Shown here piece after piece: positions 9,004-17,445 of a stretch of DNA of 64,000 nt. Source of the stretch: Gimesia aquarii (GTDB lineage: Bacteria > Planctomycetota > Planctomycetia > Planctomycetales > Planctomycetaceae). Made by a program: the position numbers and the translations under genes. Under the pieces are notes generated by a model that saw only the letters and a list, made by a program, of their open reading frames with translations, ran no database searches and was not told the origin of the DNA. Numbering within the stretch: the first letter of the stretch is position 1; each line of letters begins with the position of its first letter. Location: assembly GCF_007748175.1 (NCBI RefSeq), contig NZ_CP037422.1:7089952-7153951 (forward strand), read 5' to 3'.

Positions 9004-9525
9004 TTAGAAAGCCAGTTGCTGACAGATTTGGGAGACCACTTCCTGTGGAGTGAGTTTGGAGCCATCTATCTTTATTTGTGCGTACTTTTCATAAAGTGCA
9101 TATCGACTCTTATACAGTTCAGCCAGGCTCGTTCCTGGTTCTATCAACACACCCCGGTCAAAGGCATCTGAAATACGTTGTTCCAGCACTTCAGGAGACA
9201 CATCCAGCCATACTATCGTACCAAGAGAACGAAGATGTTGCATGGCTTCATTACTATAACAGACACTTCCTCCCGTAGAAATGATCGATCCTGCCGATTG
9301 AATGGATTGAACGTACGCAGACTCAATTTTGCGAAATCCCTCTGCAGAATGCGCGGAGATAATCTCTATAAGTCTTTGAGACTCGCCGGACTCTATCAAT
9401 TCATCCGTATCAAGGAATGGAAAGCCTGTCTGTTCAGACAGTAGTTTACCGACTGTCGATTTTCCTGACCCGGGCATACCAATGAGTACAACCCCTCGTG
9501 CAGAGGGATTGTCGTTTGGGACCAT
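9004..9525 (-). CDS. aroK: Shikimate kinase
   Basis: This enzyme phosphorylates shikimate at the 3-hydroxyl using ATP. The 173-residue protein begins with the P-loop region GMPGSGKSTVG, then LDTDELI (substrate-binding Asp), EGFRKIE (substrate-binding Arg), STGGS, and a lid/Arg region near SRYALYEKYA. The normally glycine-rich STGGG reads STGGS. I chose the ATG at 9525, which has GGAG eight bases upstream; a GTG at 9528 is possible. It is the promoter-proximal gene of an operon with DAHP synthase. Confidence 0.93.
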   Translation of the reverse strand: MVPNDNPSARGVVLIGMPGSGKSTVGKLLSEQTGFPFLDTDELIESGESQRLIEIISAHSAEGFRKIESAYVQSIQSAGSIISTGGSVCYSNEAMQHLRSLGTIVWLDVSPEVLEQRISDAFDRGVLIEPGTSLAELYKSRYALYEKYAQIKIDGSKLTPQEVVSQICQQLAF

Positions 9526-9528
9526 CAC

Positions 9529-9922
9529 TATTTCTCCCCAAGATTGAATAAGGGAAGTCTAGAAATTGCTCGCAAAATGTCTTTTGTGAATTCTAAGGCC
9601 AAAAACATAAATGGTGCATCTTCAACATATATAATGACTTATGTAATATAAGCATAATATGTGTTCGAAAATTAATAAAAAATCTAATAAAGAGAAAACA
9701 AATAATCTCACAATTATTGTCTAATAGTGTCTAAGTGGAAGTTAAGTTGAAAGTTAAATAGTTATTATCTAGTTGAAATGAACACAAGCATCAGTTTGAT
9801 GTTTATAGAAATTTCGCGGGAATTTTGCTCGTCAAAACATCTTAACAATTCTGTTAAGACATTGTTGTTATGTTTCTATAACGGCAATCTGAGTTATTCT
9901 GAAGCTTGAAGAATCGAATTCA
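9529..9922. other. AT-rich divergent intergenic region upstream of the ECF/pseudopilus cluster
   Basis: The shikimate operon and the ECF sigma gene diverge from here, so both promoters must lie within. The region is strongly AT-rich. It contains a perfect 8-base inverted repeat at 9840-9859, listed separately. No open frame or RNA gene is supported. Confidence 0.6.
9840..9859 (+). promoter_or_regulatory. Palindromic element upstream of the ECF sigma gene
   Basis: TCTTAACA (9840-9847) and TGTTAAGA (9852-9859) are perfect inverted copies separated by ATTC, about 60 bases before the sigma-factor ATG. There is no T-run, so it is not a terminator. A dimeric regulator binding site is the simplest reading; an mRNA leader hairpin is the alternative. 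Confidence 0.45.
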
Positions 9923-10495
9923 ATGGTGGAAAAACTGTCACCTGTCAAGTTTGCCGCAAAGATACGCTGTTGTGCCAACGATCTCGATGATCATGGTGTC
10001 AGTAAGTTAGGTTCGCTTTACGATTTAACGGCGCATCGTCTCATCAGGTATGCAGTGACGGTCACAAAGAACACAGCTGATGCAGAGGACGCAATTCAAG
10101 CAACAATGGTGCGGATCGCCATGAGACCCAAAATTTTGGCAACGGCACAGCAACCTTGGGCCTATTTATTGAGAGTCACAAGAAACGAAGCATTAAGAAT
10201 TTTACAAAAACGAAAACCATTACAAATCTTCTCACAGTGCAAACAGCTCTGGTCACGAGATTCTGCAACTGTGGAAGAGAATGACGAGGCACAAGTAATC
10301 AGGCGGGCATTAAAACGGCTTCCGACGAACCAGTCGGAAGTTGTCGTTTTAAAGATTTGGGAGGATATGACATTTGCTGAAATTGCCAATGTGCTGGATG
10401 AATCGCCCAATACCGTGGCCAGTCGCTATCGTTATGCACTCCAAAAGCTAGATAATTACCTGCGTCCCACGACGCGTGAGGATATCAATGTTTGA
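9923..10495 (+). CDS. ECF-type RNA polymerase sigma factor heading the pseudopilus cluster
   Basis: This 190-residue protein has sigma-70 region 2 (about residues 30-100, with TADAEDAIQATMVRIA and WAYLLRVTRNEALR) and region 4 (about 125-180, with LPTNQSEVVVLKIWEDMTFAEIA and a helix-turn-helix ending in VASRYRYAL). That is the ECF domain set. The stop overlaps the start of the next gene, a small membrane-anchored protein that could be its anti-sigma partner, and the GspE ATPase gene follows at once. This layout suggests it controls, or is controlled with, the pseudopilus genes. A palindrome lies upstream. Confidence 0.92.
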   Translation: MVEKLSPVKFAAKIRCCANDLDDHGVSKLGSLYDLTAHRLIRYAVTVTKNTADAEDAIQATMVRIAMRPKILATAQQPWAYLLRVTRNEALRILQKRKPLQIFSQCKQLWSRDSATVEENDEAQVIRRALKRLPTNQSEVVVLKIWEDMTFAEIANVLDESPNTVASRYRYALQKLDNYLRPTTREDINV

Positions 10496-10937
10496 GTTTG
10501 AAGACCATCATTTTCTAGAAGAAAAATTAGCGAAAGCTGGCGCCGCTTCTGTCCATTCTTTGCGGAACAGTCATCGTCAGCAAGTGCTGAATGCAGCACG
10601 TCAGGCGCGCACTCGAAGAAATCGCTTGCAAAGTCTGGCTGTAATTTCCATGCTCTTTTTCGTAATGACTCTTTTCTTTTCCACGAAAACTCCAGAGCTG
10701 AGAGAAAGTGCCTCCTCTCATCATGCTCCCGCTTGGCCCAAGACCATTTATGCAAGAGGCAGTCAAGTTTTAGGACTCTCTACCACAACTTCACAGCCAG
10801 GGGCAATTAAGACTGATTGGAATTCTGTGCAGGCGACTCTCAAACAATCCTGTGAATGGGGGCTTGTTGACGCCGTCGTTCGCTTTCGGGATGAGCGTGC
10901 AGGAACGATTGAGCAGATCTTTGATCGAGGCGATTAA
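10488..10937 (+). CDS. Small single-pass membrane protein, candidate anti-sigma factor
   Basis: I place the start at the ATG at 10488, with GAGG about seven bases upstream; it overlaps the sigma-factor stop by 8 bases. The 149-residue product has a basic helical N-terminal domain (about 50 residues), a transmembrane helix (about 52-66) and a roughly 80-residue outer domain. The topology and position directly behind an ECF gene fit an anti-sigma factor, but there is no HxxxCxxC zinc motif and no family I recognise. Its stop shares one base with the start of the ATPase gene. Confidence 0.75.
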   Translation: MFEFEDHHFLEEKLAKAGAASVHSLRNSHRQQVLNAARQARTRRNRLQSLAVISMLFFVMTLFFSTKTPELRESASSHHAPAWPKTIYARGSQVLGLSTTTSQPGAIKTDWNSVQATLKQSCEWGLVDAVVRFRDERAGTIEQIFDRGD

Positions 10938-12154
10938 TGCAGGAGACCTTGTCCCAACACTTTCAAGAGCAGCTTCCTGAAAAAGCAGAGAGCCATCCCG
11001 AATTTGTAACTGAGTTGGTAGATTTAATTTTAAATCAGGCTCAAGCCATCAATGCCAGCGATATTCACTTGCTACCCACTGAAAATCAAATGCGTATGGA
11101 TTGGCGCATCGATGGTGTATTGCATCACGTAGCTGATTTTTCACATGAATTAGCACCACGAATTACCGCACGCTTAAAAGTGATTTCACATTTATTGACA
11201 TATCGTACCGATGTTCCTCAAGAAGGGCGAATTCGTCAGCAAGGGGAACAAGCGGTGGAAACGCGGATCAGTACTTTCCCCACGCTTTATGGAGAAAAGG
11301 TTGTAGTGCGCTTGTTTGTCGGGTCAGGACAGTACAAGCACCTGGAAAGTCTGAACTTGCCTGACGAAATTCTCACAGACTTGAAACACTTACTTACCCA
11401 GACCGGTGGAGTCGTCTTGATGACCGGTCCCGCAGGCAGTGGAAAAACAACAACCATCTATGCCTGTTTACGTGAAATTATACAGCAATCGCAGGGTTCA
11501 AGAAGTTTGGCTTCACTTGAAGATCCGATTGAAGTCGTTGTGCCTACAGTGGCCCAATCACAGGTGAACCCATCCGCTGGATTTGATATGGTTTTGGGAC
11601 TGCGATCATTGCTGAGACAGGACCCTGAAGTGATCATGGTTGGAGAAATCCGTGATCGTGAGACGGCAGAAACGGTTTTTCAGGCGTCGCTATCAGGGCA
11701 TCTGGTTGTGACCACATTTCATGCGGGTAGTGCAGCTGAGGCTGTCAGCCGCCTGTCAGATATGGGAATTGAGCCTTACTTACTACGTAGCGGATTATTA
11801 GCAATTCTAAGTCAGCGCCTCTTGAGGCGTCTTTGCTCATGTGCACAATTTTCAGCCAAGGAAGAGGATCGTCTGGGTTTGCATGTTGAGAAATGGAAAG
11901 TACCCACAGGATGTTCTGATTGCGGTCAGACCGGTTACCTGGGTCGAGTTGTTCTGACAGAAATGCTTCAGCCGAATCACGTTGATGTGACGAATGCGAT
12001 TTTAAATCGGGCAGATTCGTCTGCATTACACCAGCTGGCAGTTCAATCAGGAATGCGCACACAGTGGGATCGTGCATTGCAGGCAGTCAACCAGGGAATT
12101 ACAAGCCCTGCAGAAGTACGACGAATTTTGGGTATGACTCGCACGGAAACCTAA
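10937..12154 (+). CDS. GspE/PilB-type assembly ATPase lacking the N1 domain
   Basis: This is the motor ATPase of type II secretion / type IV pilus-like machines. Visible motifs are the N2-domain ASDIHLLP near residue 35, Walker A GPAGSGKTTT near 165, the Asp box around SLEDPIE, Walker B VIMVGEIRD, and the His-box region VVTTFHAGSA. A zinc module is formed by LCSC and CSDC near 295-335. At 405 residues it is about 150 shorter than usual PilB/GspE because the N1 domain is absent. In GspE that domain docks on GspL, and no gspL is seen here. It opens the machine-component part of the cluster. Confidence 0.93.
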   Translation: MQETLSQHFQEQLPEKAESHPEFVTELVDLILNQAQAINASDIHLLPTENQMRMDWRIDGVLHHVADFSHELAPRITARLKVISHLLTYRTDVPQEGRIRQQGEQAVETRISTFPTLYGEKVVVRLFVGSGQYKHLESLNLPDEILTDLKHLLTQTGGVVLMTGPAGSGKTTTIYACLREIIQQSQGSRSLASLEDPIEVVVPTVAQSQVNPSAGFDMVLGLRSLLRQDPEVIMVGEIRDRETAETVFQASLSGHLVVTTFHAGSAAEAVSRLSDMGIEPYLLRSGLLAILSQRLLRRLCSCAQFSAKEEDRLGLHVEKWKVPTGCSDCGQTGYLGRVVLTEMLQPNHVDVTNAILNRADSSALHQLAVQSGMRTQWDRALQAVNQGITSPAEVRRILGMTRTET

Positions 12155-12226
12155 ATGAGGTGACCTGATTAACAAACGACAAAGATTAAAAACAATACTG
12201 AAATAATCGTTTCTATCTAAGAGAGT

Positions 12227-13321
12227 ATGAACATGAATTCGAGAGAAGGTTCAGAACCATCGAATCCAATGGAAACGAAATTTGAACTTGATGAATTGAT
12301 TGCCTTGAATGAAGAAATCATTTCATTAGTCCAGGCAGGGATACCACTGGAATTAGGTTTGCGAGAAATGGGCAATGAACTCCCTGATCGTTTGGGAAAG
12401 ATCAGTTCAAAATTAGCGAACCGGATGGAACGAGGTAGTTCATTATCTGAAGCGATGAATTCTGAAGGCTCTCAGTTTCCCAAAGTTTATCGAGTGATTG
12501 TCGAGGCGGGAATCAAATCTGGAAAGTTAACGGTGGCATTGGAGGAAATGTCAAATTATGCCTGGGAACTGTTTCATTTAAGACGTCAGATCGGCATGGC
12601 AATGGTTTATCCGCTGATCGTATTTAGTCTAGTTTATGGTTTGTTTCTAATTTTTCTGTTCGAAATGCTTTCGCGCTTCAATATGGCTTATGAAATATTT
12701 CGGTTCGAACAATCTCGACCATTACATTTTTTAAATACAATGGAATCAACAATCATTTACTGGGGGTTAATTCCACCATTATTACTGTTTCTATTTGTCA
12801 TCTTATGGATGCGAACAGGTAGCTCCCAGTTACTCAACTTTAAAGGTACCAGTCGCCTGGTCGGATGGATCCCTGGAGTTCATAAAATTGCTAATTATTA
12901 TCGCTATGGCAACTTTTCGGAGTTACTTTCGCTCTTGATTCAACAGAATATCCCCTTTGCCGAATCCATCGTGTTGTCAGCGGAGGCAACCGGCGATGAT
13001 CAATTAGTGAAATCTGCGAATCTTATGGCAGAGAGACATTTAAAATCTCAACAGGAAACCAGTGAGTCAGCAAAAGAATATGGCTGGCCGCCACTGTTAA
13101 CCTGGCTATTGACAACAAAAAATCAACAGGGTGAGTTAAGTCTCGCATTAAAAAACGCTGCAGATATGTATCGGAGAAAAGCGACCAATTATACACGCTG
13201 GTTCAGGGTCCTATTTCCCATTTTTACCGGAGCAATCATCGGGGGGGGAGCTGTTTTGTGTTATTCTCTCGTTTTATTTCTACCGTTCTCCGATATGCTT
13301 AAACAATTGGCAGAGCCTTAA
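12227..13321 (+). CDS. GspF/PilC-type inner-membrane platform protein, copy 1
   Basis: This 364-residue protein has the GspF plan: a cytoplasmic helical domain (about 15-120, with GSSLSEAM and VEAGIKSGKL), a transmembrane helix near 125-145, a second pair of helices near 180-200, a repeat of the cytoplasmic domain, and a C-terminal transmembrane helix (about 335-360). It lacks the short N-terminal beta region seen in copy 2. GspF anchors the ATPase and the growing pseudopilus. The second domain ends before the usual signature and is more diverged than the first. Confidence 0.88.
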   Translation: MNMNSREGSEPSNPMETKFELDELIALNEEIISLVQAGIPLELGLREMGNELPDRLGKISSKLANRMERGSSLSEAMNSEGSQFPKVYRVIVEAGIKSGKLTVALEEMSNYAWELFHLRRQIGMAMVYPLIVFSLVYGLFLIFLFEMLSRFNMAYEIFRFEQSRPLHFLNTMESTIIYWGLIPPLLLFLFVILWMRTGSSQLLNFKGTSRLVGWIPGVHKIANYYRYGNFSELLSLLIQQNIPFAESIVLSAEATGDDQLVKSANLMAERHLKSQQETSESAKEYGWPPLLTWLLTTKNQQGELSLALKNAADMYRRKATNYTRWFRVLFPIFTGAIIGGGAVLCYSLVLFLPFSDMLKQLAEP

Positions 13322-13412
13322 AGTTCTAGATCTAAAGAAGAGTGAATTACTTTTAATTTTGAATATCGTGATACTTTATAACGATTATTCGTTTCCACGG
13401 GATTGAAAATCG

Positions 13413-14642
13413 ATGGTTTGGTATCGTTACCAGGGAATCAATTTGAAAGGAAAAAATGTATCAGGCCGTATTCATGCCGCTGACCGGGATGAAGTGGCCA
13501 GCATGCTTCAAAATCAGGGTGTGAAAATTGAATGCATACAGGAAGAAGCGGCCGTTTATGCTACTTCTAGTGCAACTAGTGAGAATAGTATGTCAAATTT
13601 GTCTTCTGGTGATTTTGAAGTGATTTCGGAACATCTGTCTGATTTGACACGCGCTAAGCTGCCTTTGTCTGTTGGATTGGAGGCCGTTTCACATGAAATC
13701 GAAAATGCTCGCCTCCGTTCCGCAGTACAGAAATTGGCGGCACAGCTTGATGCAGGTAAAGATTTGGAAACGGTGTTATCAGAATCTAAAGCACCACGCG
13801 AGCTTTGCGCTCTGGTTCATGCTGGTATCCGGTCAGGAAGAATGAGTGAAATTTTAGCCGATTATGTTGCTCACACCAGACAACTGGGTGAAATGAAAAG
13901 CCAGTTACTGATGGCACTCAGCTATCCTTTGATTCTAGTCGGCTTCGCATTACTGGTGTTGTTGAGTATGTTGATTTGGATCATTCCCTCTTTTAAATCG
14001 ATCTATTTGGACTTTCAAATCGAATTGCCGGAAATTACTTTGAAACTTTTTCAAATGTCCGATTTTTTGTGTACTCAGTGGTGGTGGTATCTGCCAGCAG
14101 CACTGTTTGGAATTGCTGGCTGTCTATGGCTTATGAAAACAGAAATTGGTCAAAGGGTGATACAGAAACTCATTTATCGCTTACCATTGGTAGGAGGGCT
14201 TTTAAGTGGGATTACAGTCTCTCGATTTTCTCATTTACTCGCCTTACTTGTTGATAATGACGTCCCTTTTATCGACGCATTGAAAATGACTGGTGAAAGC
14301 TCAAGCAACTATGAAATCCGCACTGCCTGCAGACAATTCTCACAAACCGCTTCAACAGGACAAGCTCAAATTTCATCACTGGCATCATTAAATATCTTTC
14401 CTGTTACTTTTTTGCAAACACTATCAAACCAAACAGGGACCTCTTCACGTATAGGACCAAAATATTCTGTTGAGATTCTCAATGCATTGGCAGACATGCT
14501 GAATAGCCAAACGAGGGTTCGTATCACGTTTTTTGCTTCAGTGGTGGAACCACTCATTATTATATTCTGTGGAATTCTAATGGGGGGGTTATTTATTGCC
14601 ATGTTTGCGCCATTGATTCAACTGATGAACTGGATCGCTTAA
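13413..14642 (+). CDS. GspF/PilC-type inner-membrane platform protein, copy 2
   Basis: At 409 residues this is the most canonical of the three copies. It has the N-terminal GspF module (WYRYQGINLKGKNVSGRI), a first cytoplasmic helical domain (about 60-165), transmembrane helices near 170-195 and 220-240, a second T2SF-like domain, and a C-terminal transmembrane hairpin (about 375-405). It follows copy 1 by about 90 bases and precedes copy 3 by about 80, all on the same strand. It could form a mixed platform with the other two or act with a different pseudopilin set. Confidence 0.92.
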   Translation: MVWYRYQGINLKGKNVSGRIHAADRDEVASMLQNQGVKIECIQEEAAVYATSSATSENSMSNLSSGDFEVISEHLSDLTRAKLPLSVGLEAVSHEIENARLRSAVQKLAAQLDAGKDLETVLSESKAPRELCALVHAGIRSGRMSEILADYVAHTRQLGEMKSQLLMALSYPLILVGFALLVLLSMLIWIIPSFKSIYLDFQIELPEITLKLFQMSDFLCTQWWWYLPAALFGIAGCLWLMKTEIGQRVIQKLIYRLPLVGGLLSGITVSRFSHLLALLVDNDVPFIDALKMTGESSSNYEIRTACRQFSQTASTGQAQISSLASLNIFPVTFLQTLSNQTGTSSRIGPKYSVEILNALADMLNSQTRVRITFFASVVEPLIIIFCGILMGGLFIAMFAPLIQLMNWIA

Positions 14643-14719
14643 GAATAGAGGTCCAGTTCCATTTGGATCTTCTATCTTTCAGACAGAAAGTGGAAATTGT
14701 TGAAAGAGATCATTAGTCG

Positions 14720-15829
14720 ATGACCAAGCGAGACAGTTTCAATCAGTTCGAGCGATTACTGCGTCTGGAAAATAGTTCTATTTTGCGTGGATCATTTTCT
14801 TTTTTAGGACGAGTGACTAAATCTCAACAAGTAGCATTATTGCGTATTTTAGCGGTCGCTTCAGAAAAGCAGCTCCCGTTAATCGATGTACTGGAAGCTT
14901 TCGCCAAAGATGTACGAGGTCATTGGAGGCATCAAATCATACGTTTAGTCGATTTGCTCAGAAGTGGGGTCCCTTTAGCTGAAGCATTGGAGAAGATTCC
15001 GTCTGTCATTCCCACAAAAGCTTTTTTTCTGGTTAAGGCTGGGGCAGAATCTGGCACGCTCCCTTCAGCCCTGACAATGGCTGCTGAAGTTTGTGCAGAA
15101 GAGCGCAATGAACGCGATAGTCTACGCGCAGGAGTCTCCTATTACATTGTATCTGTCCTATTTATCTTAACATTAATCCTAAGCTTCATCTGCTACTGGA
15201 TTATTCCCAAAATGAAAAAGATTTATTTCGATTTTGAAGTCGAGTTACCAGCTTTAACATTGGATATCATTCGGGCGTCAGATTGGTTGGTAAAATACTA
15301 TTGGATCTTTCCATTACTGCTTTTAACAATCTATTTACTACGTGCATTGTTAATCAAAACCGAATATCTCGAGTACAGAGGGAGACCGATGTATTTTTCA
15401 GGCATTTATCCGCGAGGAAGGGCACCCGACGTATTGCGGTTTTTACATGTCGTGACAGACTCAGGGCGTCCTTTGATGGGAGCATTTGAGACACTAACTC
15501 ATTGCACAAAAAATCGTTTTCTATCACAACGTTTTCGAGCGATTTTGGAAGACATTCGAAAAGGTAACGATTGCTGGACTTCCTTGCACGATTACAGCCT
15601 ATTGACTCCGGGTGAAGTACGCTTGCTACAGTCAGCTCAACGAGCAGGGAATTTAAGCTGGGCTCTTAAAGCCATTGCGAAAAGTATCGAACGACGCATT
15701 GATTACCGAATGGCATTAATCAGGGAATACCTGGAACCGGCTTTGATTCTAAGCATGGGTTGCCTGGTCGGTGTATTCGTAATCGGTTTATTTTTGCCAC
15801 TTGTGGAACTTATGAATAACTTAGCATAA
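14720..15829 (+). CDS. GspF/PilC-type inner-membrane platform protein, copy 3
   Basis: This 369-residue protein has two GspF-type cytoplasmic domains (about 30-135 and 230-330) with VKAGAESGTL and LQSAQRAGNLS, transmembrane helices near 140-160 and 190-212, and a C-terminal helix near 340-365 ending in VELMNNLA. It lacks the N-terminal beta module. The first minor-pseudopilin gene begins directly after it. Its transmembrane and linker pattern (IPKMKKIYFDFEVELP) closely parallels copy 2 (IPSFKSIYLDFQIELP), so these two look like tandem-duplication products, with copy 1 more distant. Confidence 0.9.
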   Translation: MTKRDSFNQFERLLRLENSSILRGSFSFLGRVTKSQQVALLRILAVASEKQLPLIDVLEAFAKDVRGHWRHQIIRLVDLLRSGVPLAEALEKIPSVIPTKAFFLVKAGAESGTLPSALTMAAEVCAEERNERDSLRAGVSYYIVSVLFILTLILSFICYWIIPKMKKIYFDFEVELPALTLDIIRASDWLVKYYWIFPLLLLTIYLLRALLIKTEYLEYRGRPMYFSGIYPRGRAPDVLRFLHVVTDSGRPLMGAFETLTHCTKNRFLSQRFRAILEDIRKGNDCWTSLHDYSLLTPGEVRLLQSAQRAGNLSWALKAIAKSIERRIDYRMALIREYLEPALILSMGCLVGVFVIGLFLPLVELMNNLA

Positions 15830-15851
15830 TTGTTTTATATTGGTTATCACC

Positions 15852-16304
15852 GTGAAAAAAAAATATCACATCAATCAGGAATTATGCTTCGTCAAGAACC
15901 TACCGTGTTTACAACGGGGGTTCACACTCGTTGAAATGATGGTTGCCGGCGTACTGTTGATGACTGTCACGATGATTATTGTACCAGCCATTTATTGGGT
16001 ACATTGCGAACAAAGACAAACTGAACATTGCCAAATTGCAATCGTCGAGGTTGAAAATATGATGGAACGCATTGCCGCATTACCTTTCGATGACATCAAT
16101 CAACCGGCCGTAGATAAATTTGCTCTCTCAGAAAGCACATCAGGGCAGTTACACGATCCTAGTTTAGCTATTGAAATCACTGACTCTGGTGATCTTCCTG
16201 TAATGAAAAAGATTCAGATAGAGTTAGGCTGGAAAGATCACCGTGGAGTGAATGTCGCACCTGTGCGATTGACTTCATGGGTGTGTCCCAAGGAAAGTTT
16301 GTAG
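15852..16304 (+). CDS. Type II secretion pseudopilin-like protein (GspI position)
   Basis: A short basic leader ends in RGFTLVEMMVAG, the prepilin-peptidase site with the conserved +5 Glu, followed by a hydrophobic helix and a roughly 100-residue globular domain. No ATG precedes the motif. I chose the GTG at 15852; a TTG at 15840 is the alternative. Its place directly after the platform genes and before a second and third pseudopilin fits the minor pseudopilin GspI, but that assignment rests on order, not on a diagnostic motif. Confidence 0.8.
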   Translation: MKKKYHINQELCFVKNLPCLQRGFTLVEMMVAGVLLMTVTMIIVPAIYWVHCEQRQTEHCQIAIVEVENMMERIAALPFDDINQPAVDKFALSESTSGQLHDPSLAIEITDSGDLPVMKKIQIELGWKDHRGVNVAPVRLTSWVCPKESL

Positions 16305-16306
16305 TG

Positions 16307-16906
16307 ATGCAGCGTTTTATTGTTAGTTCGATGAAAACACACCACGGAAGTACTCCTGGCATTTCATTGGTGGAAGTAGTTGTAGCAATGGGAATTGCAA
16401 CTGTGCTGATGGGTATCAGCATGACAATAATAAATACAGTCATGCGTACAGAACGCGAAACCAGTAAAGCGACATGGTTAGGATCATCCTTTTATCGATT
16501 TTCTCGTCTCATTCGGTCTGATATCCATGCAGCTGACAGCCTGGATTTTCTAGATGGGGATGCTCGTAACAGTCCTGAATTGACGATTAAAAAAGCCGGA
16601 AATGAAGTTGTGAAGTATCATGTCAAGGGCAGCCGTATTTTCCGTTTTGTAATTCGGAAAGATCAGCAGGTTCATCAGGATACATTTTATTTACCTGAAG
16701 GATCTCAGGCTTATTTCTTTCAACGAAAGCGTTCAAATCAAGCAGGAATTTCAATCGATCAAGCACGTCAATTTAATATACCAGTACAAAAAGAAGTCAA
16801 TAAAAACGAAGCTTCAACCAGAGAATTGTCAATTATTTCTATAATAGGCCATGACCATCGGCTGGCCTCAATCCGGAAAAAACAACCGGAAGAAGAAACA
16901 AAATAA
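16307..16906 (+). CDS. Type II secretion pseudopilin-like protein (GspJ position)
   Basis: The leader ends in PGISLVEVVVAMG, a prepilin-type cleavage site with +5 Glu, then a hydrophobic helix and a roughly 165-residue soluble domain rich in beta strands. An ATG at 16307 has AAGGA upstream and follows the previous stop by two bases; an ATG at 16331 would give a shorter, more typical leader. Upstream in-frame ATG use would overlap the previous gene. Size and gene order fit the minor pseudopilin GspJ. Confidence 0.8.
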   Translation: MQRFIVSSMKTHHGSTPGISLVEVVVAMGIATVLMGISMTIINTVMRTERETSKATWLGSSFYRFSRLIRSDIHAADSLDFLDGDARNSPELTIKKAGNEVVKYHVKGSRIFRFVIRKDQQVHQDTFYLPEGSQAYFFQRKRSNQAGISIDQARQFNIPVQKEVNKNEASTRELSIISIIGHDHRLASIRKKQPEEETK

Positions 16907-16928
16907 GAGAACAGACGGGGTCATTAAT

Positions 16929-17345
16929 ATGCGAAGTTCAGCAAATTCACAACTATCACTCGGCAGAACAACGTCTCGCAGAGGTGCTGTCTTAGTCATT
17001 GTGATGATCTGTCTGCTGTTAATCTCACTATTGATGTCTTCATTACTGAAATCTGCCTTATTACAAAGGCGGCAAACCATAAGAGAGCAAAATCGTTTAC
17101 AGGCAGAATGGATTTTAGAATCAGCATTGGAACGTGCTGCCCAACAACGACTGGAAAACAATGAATACAAAGGAGAGGTCTGGGAGATTAGTCCTATGGA
17201 TCTTGGAACGCGTTATGCAGGTTCTGCAGAGATAACGCTGAAAACCGAGGGAAAGGATGATCGTCAGATCTCGATCCAAGCGCGTGTGATTTATCCTGAA
17301 AATGGTGCATTTTCAGTTACTCGTACAAAAAATATAGTTTTGTGA
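16929..17345 (+). CDS. Pseudopilin-like protein without +5 Glu (GspK/PilX-like)
   Basis: This 138-residue protein has a basic N-terminus (RRGAVLV), a long hydrophobic helix (about 21-43) and a small soluble domain. It resembles a prepilin N-terminus but has no Glu at +5, a property of the tip pseudopilin GspK. It is much shorter than GspK (about 300 residues), so I call it only GspK/PilX-like. I chose the ATG at 16929; an upstream start at 16851 would overlap the previous gene and prepend a very basic stretch before the membrane helix. Confidence 0.7.
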   Translation: MRSSANSQLSLGRTTSRRGAVLVIVMICLLLISLLMSSLLKSALLQRRQTIREQNRLQAEWILESALERAAQQRLENNEYKGEVWEISPMDLGTRYAGSAEITLKTEGKDDRQISIQARVIYPENGAFSVTRTKNIVL

Positions 17346-17445
17346 TCTAATTTATTTCAGAGATCCACCAAATTGATTTTATAATTCTTATTTGACTCTA
17401 TTTTGTAAGCTATCATTGATTTTATATATTTGGAGAATGAAATTT

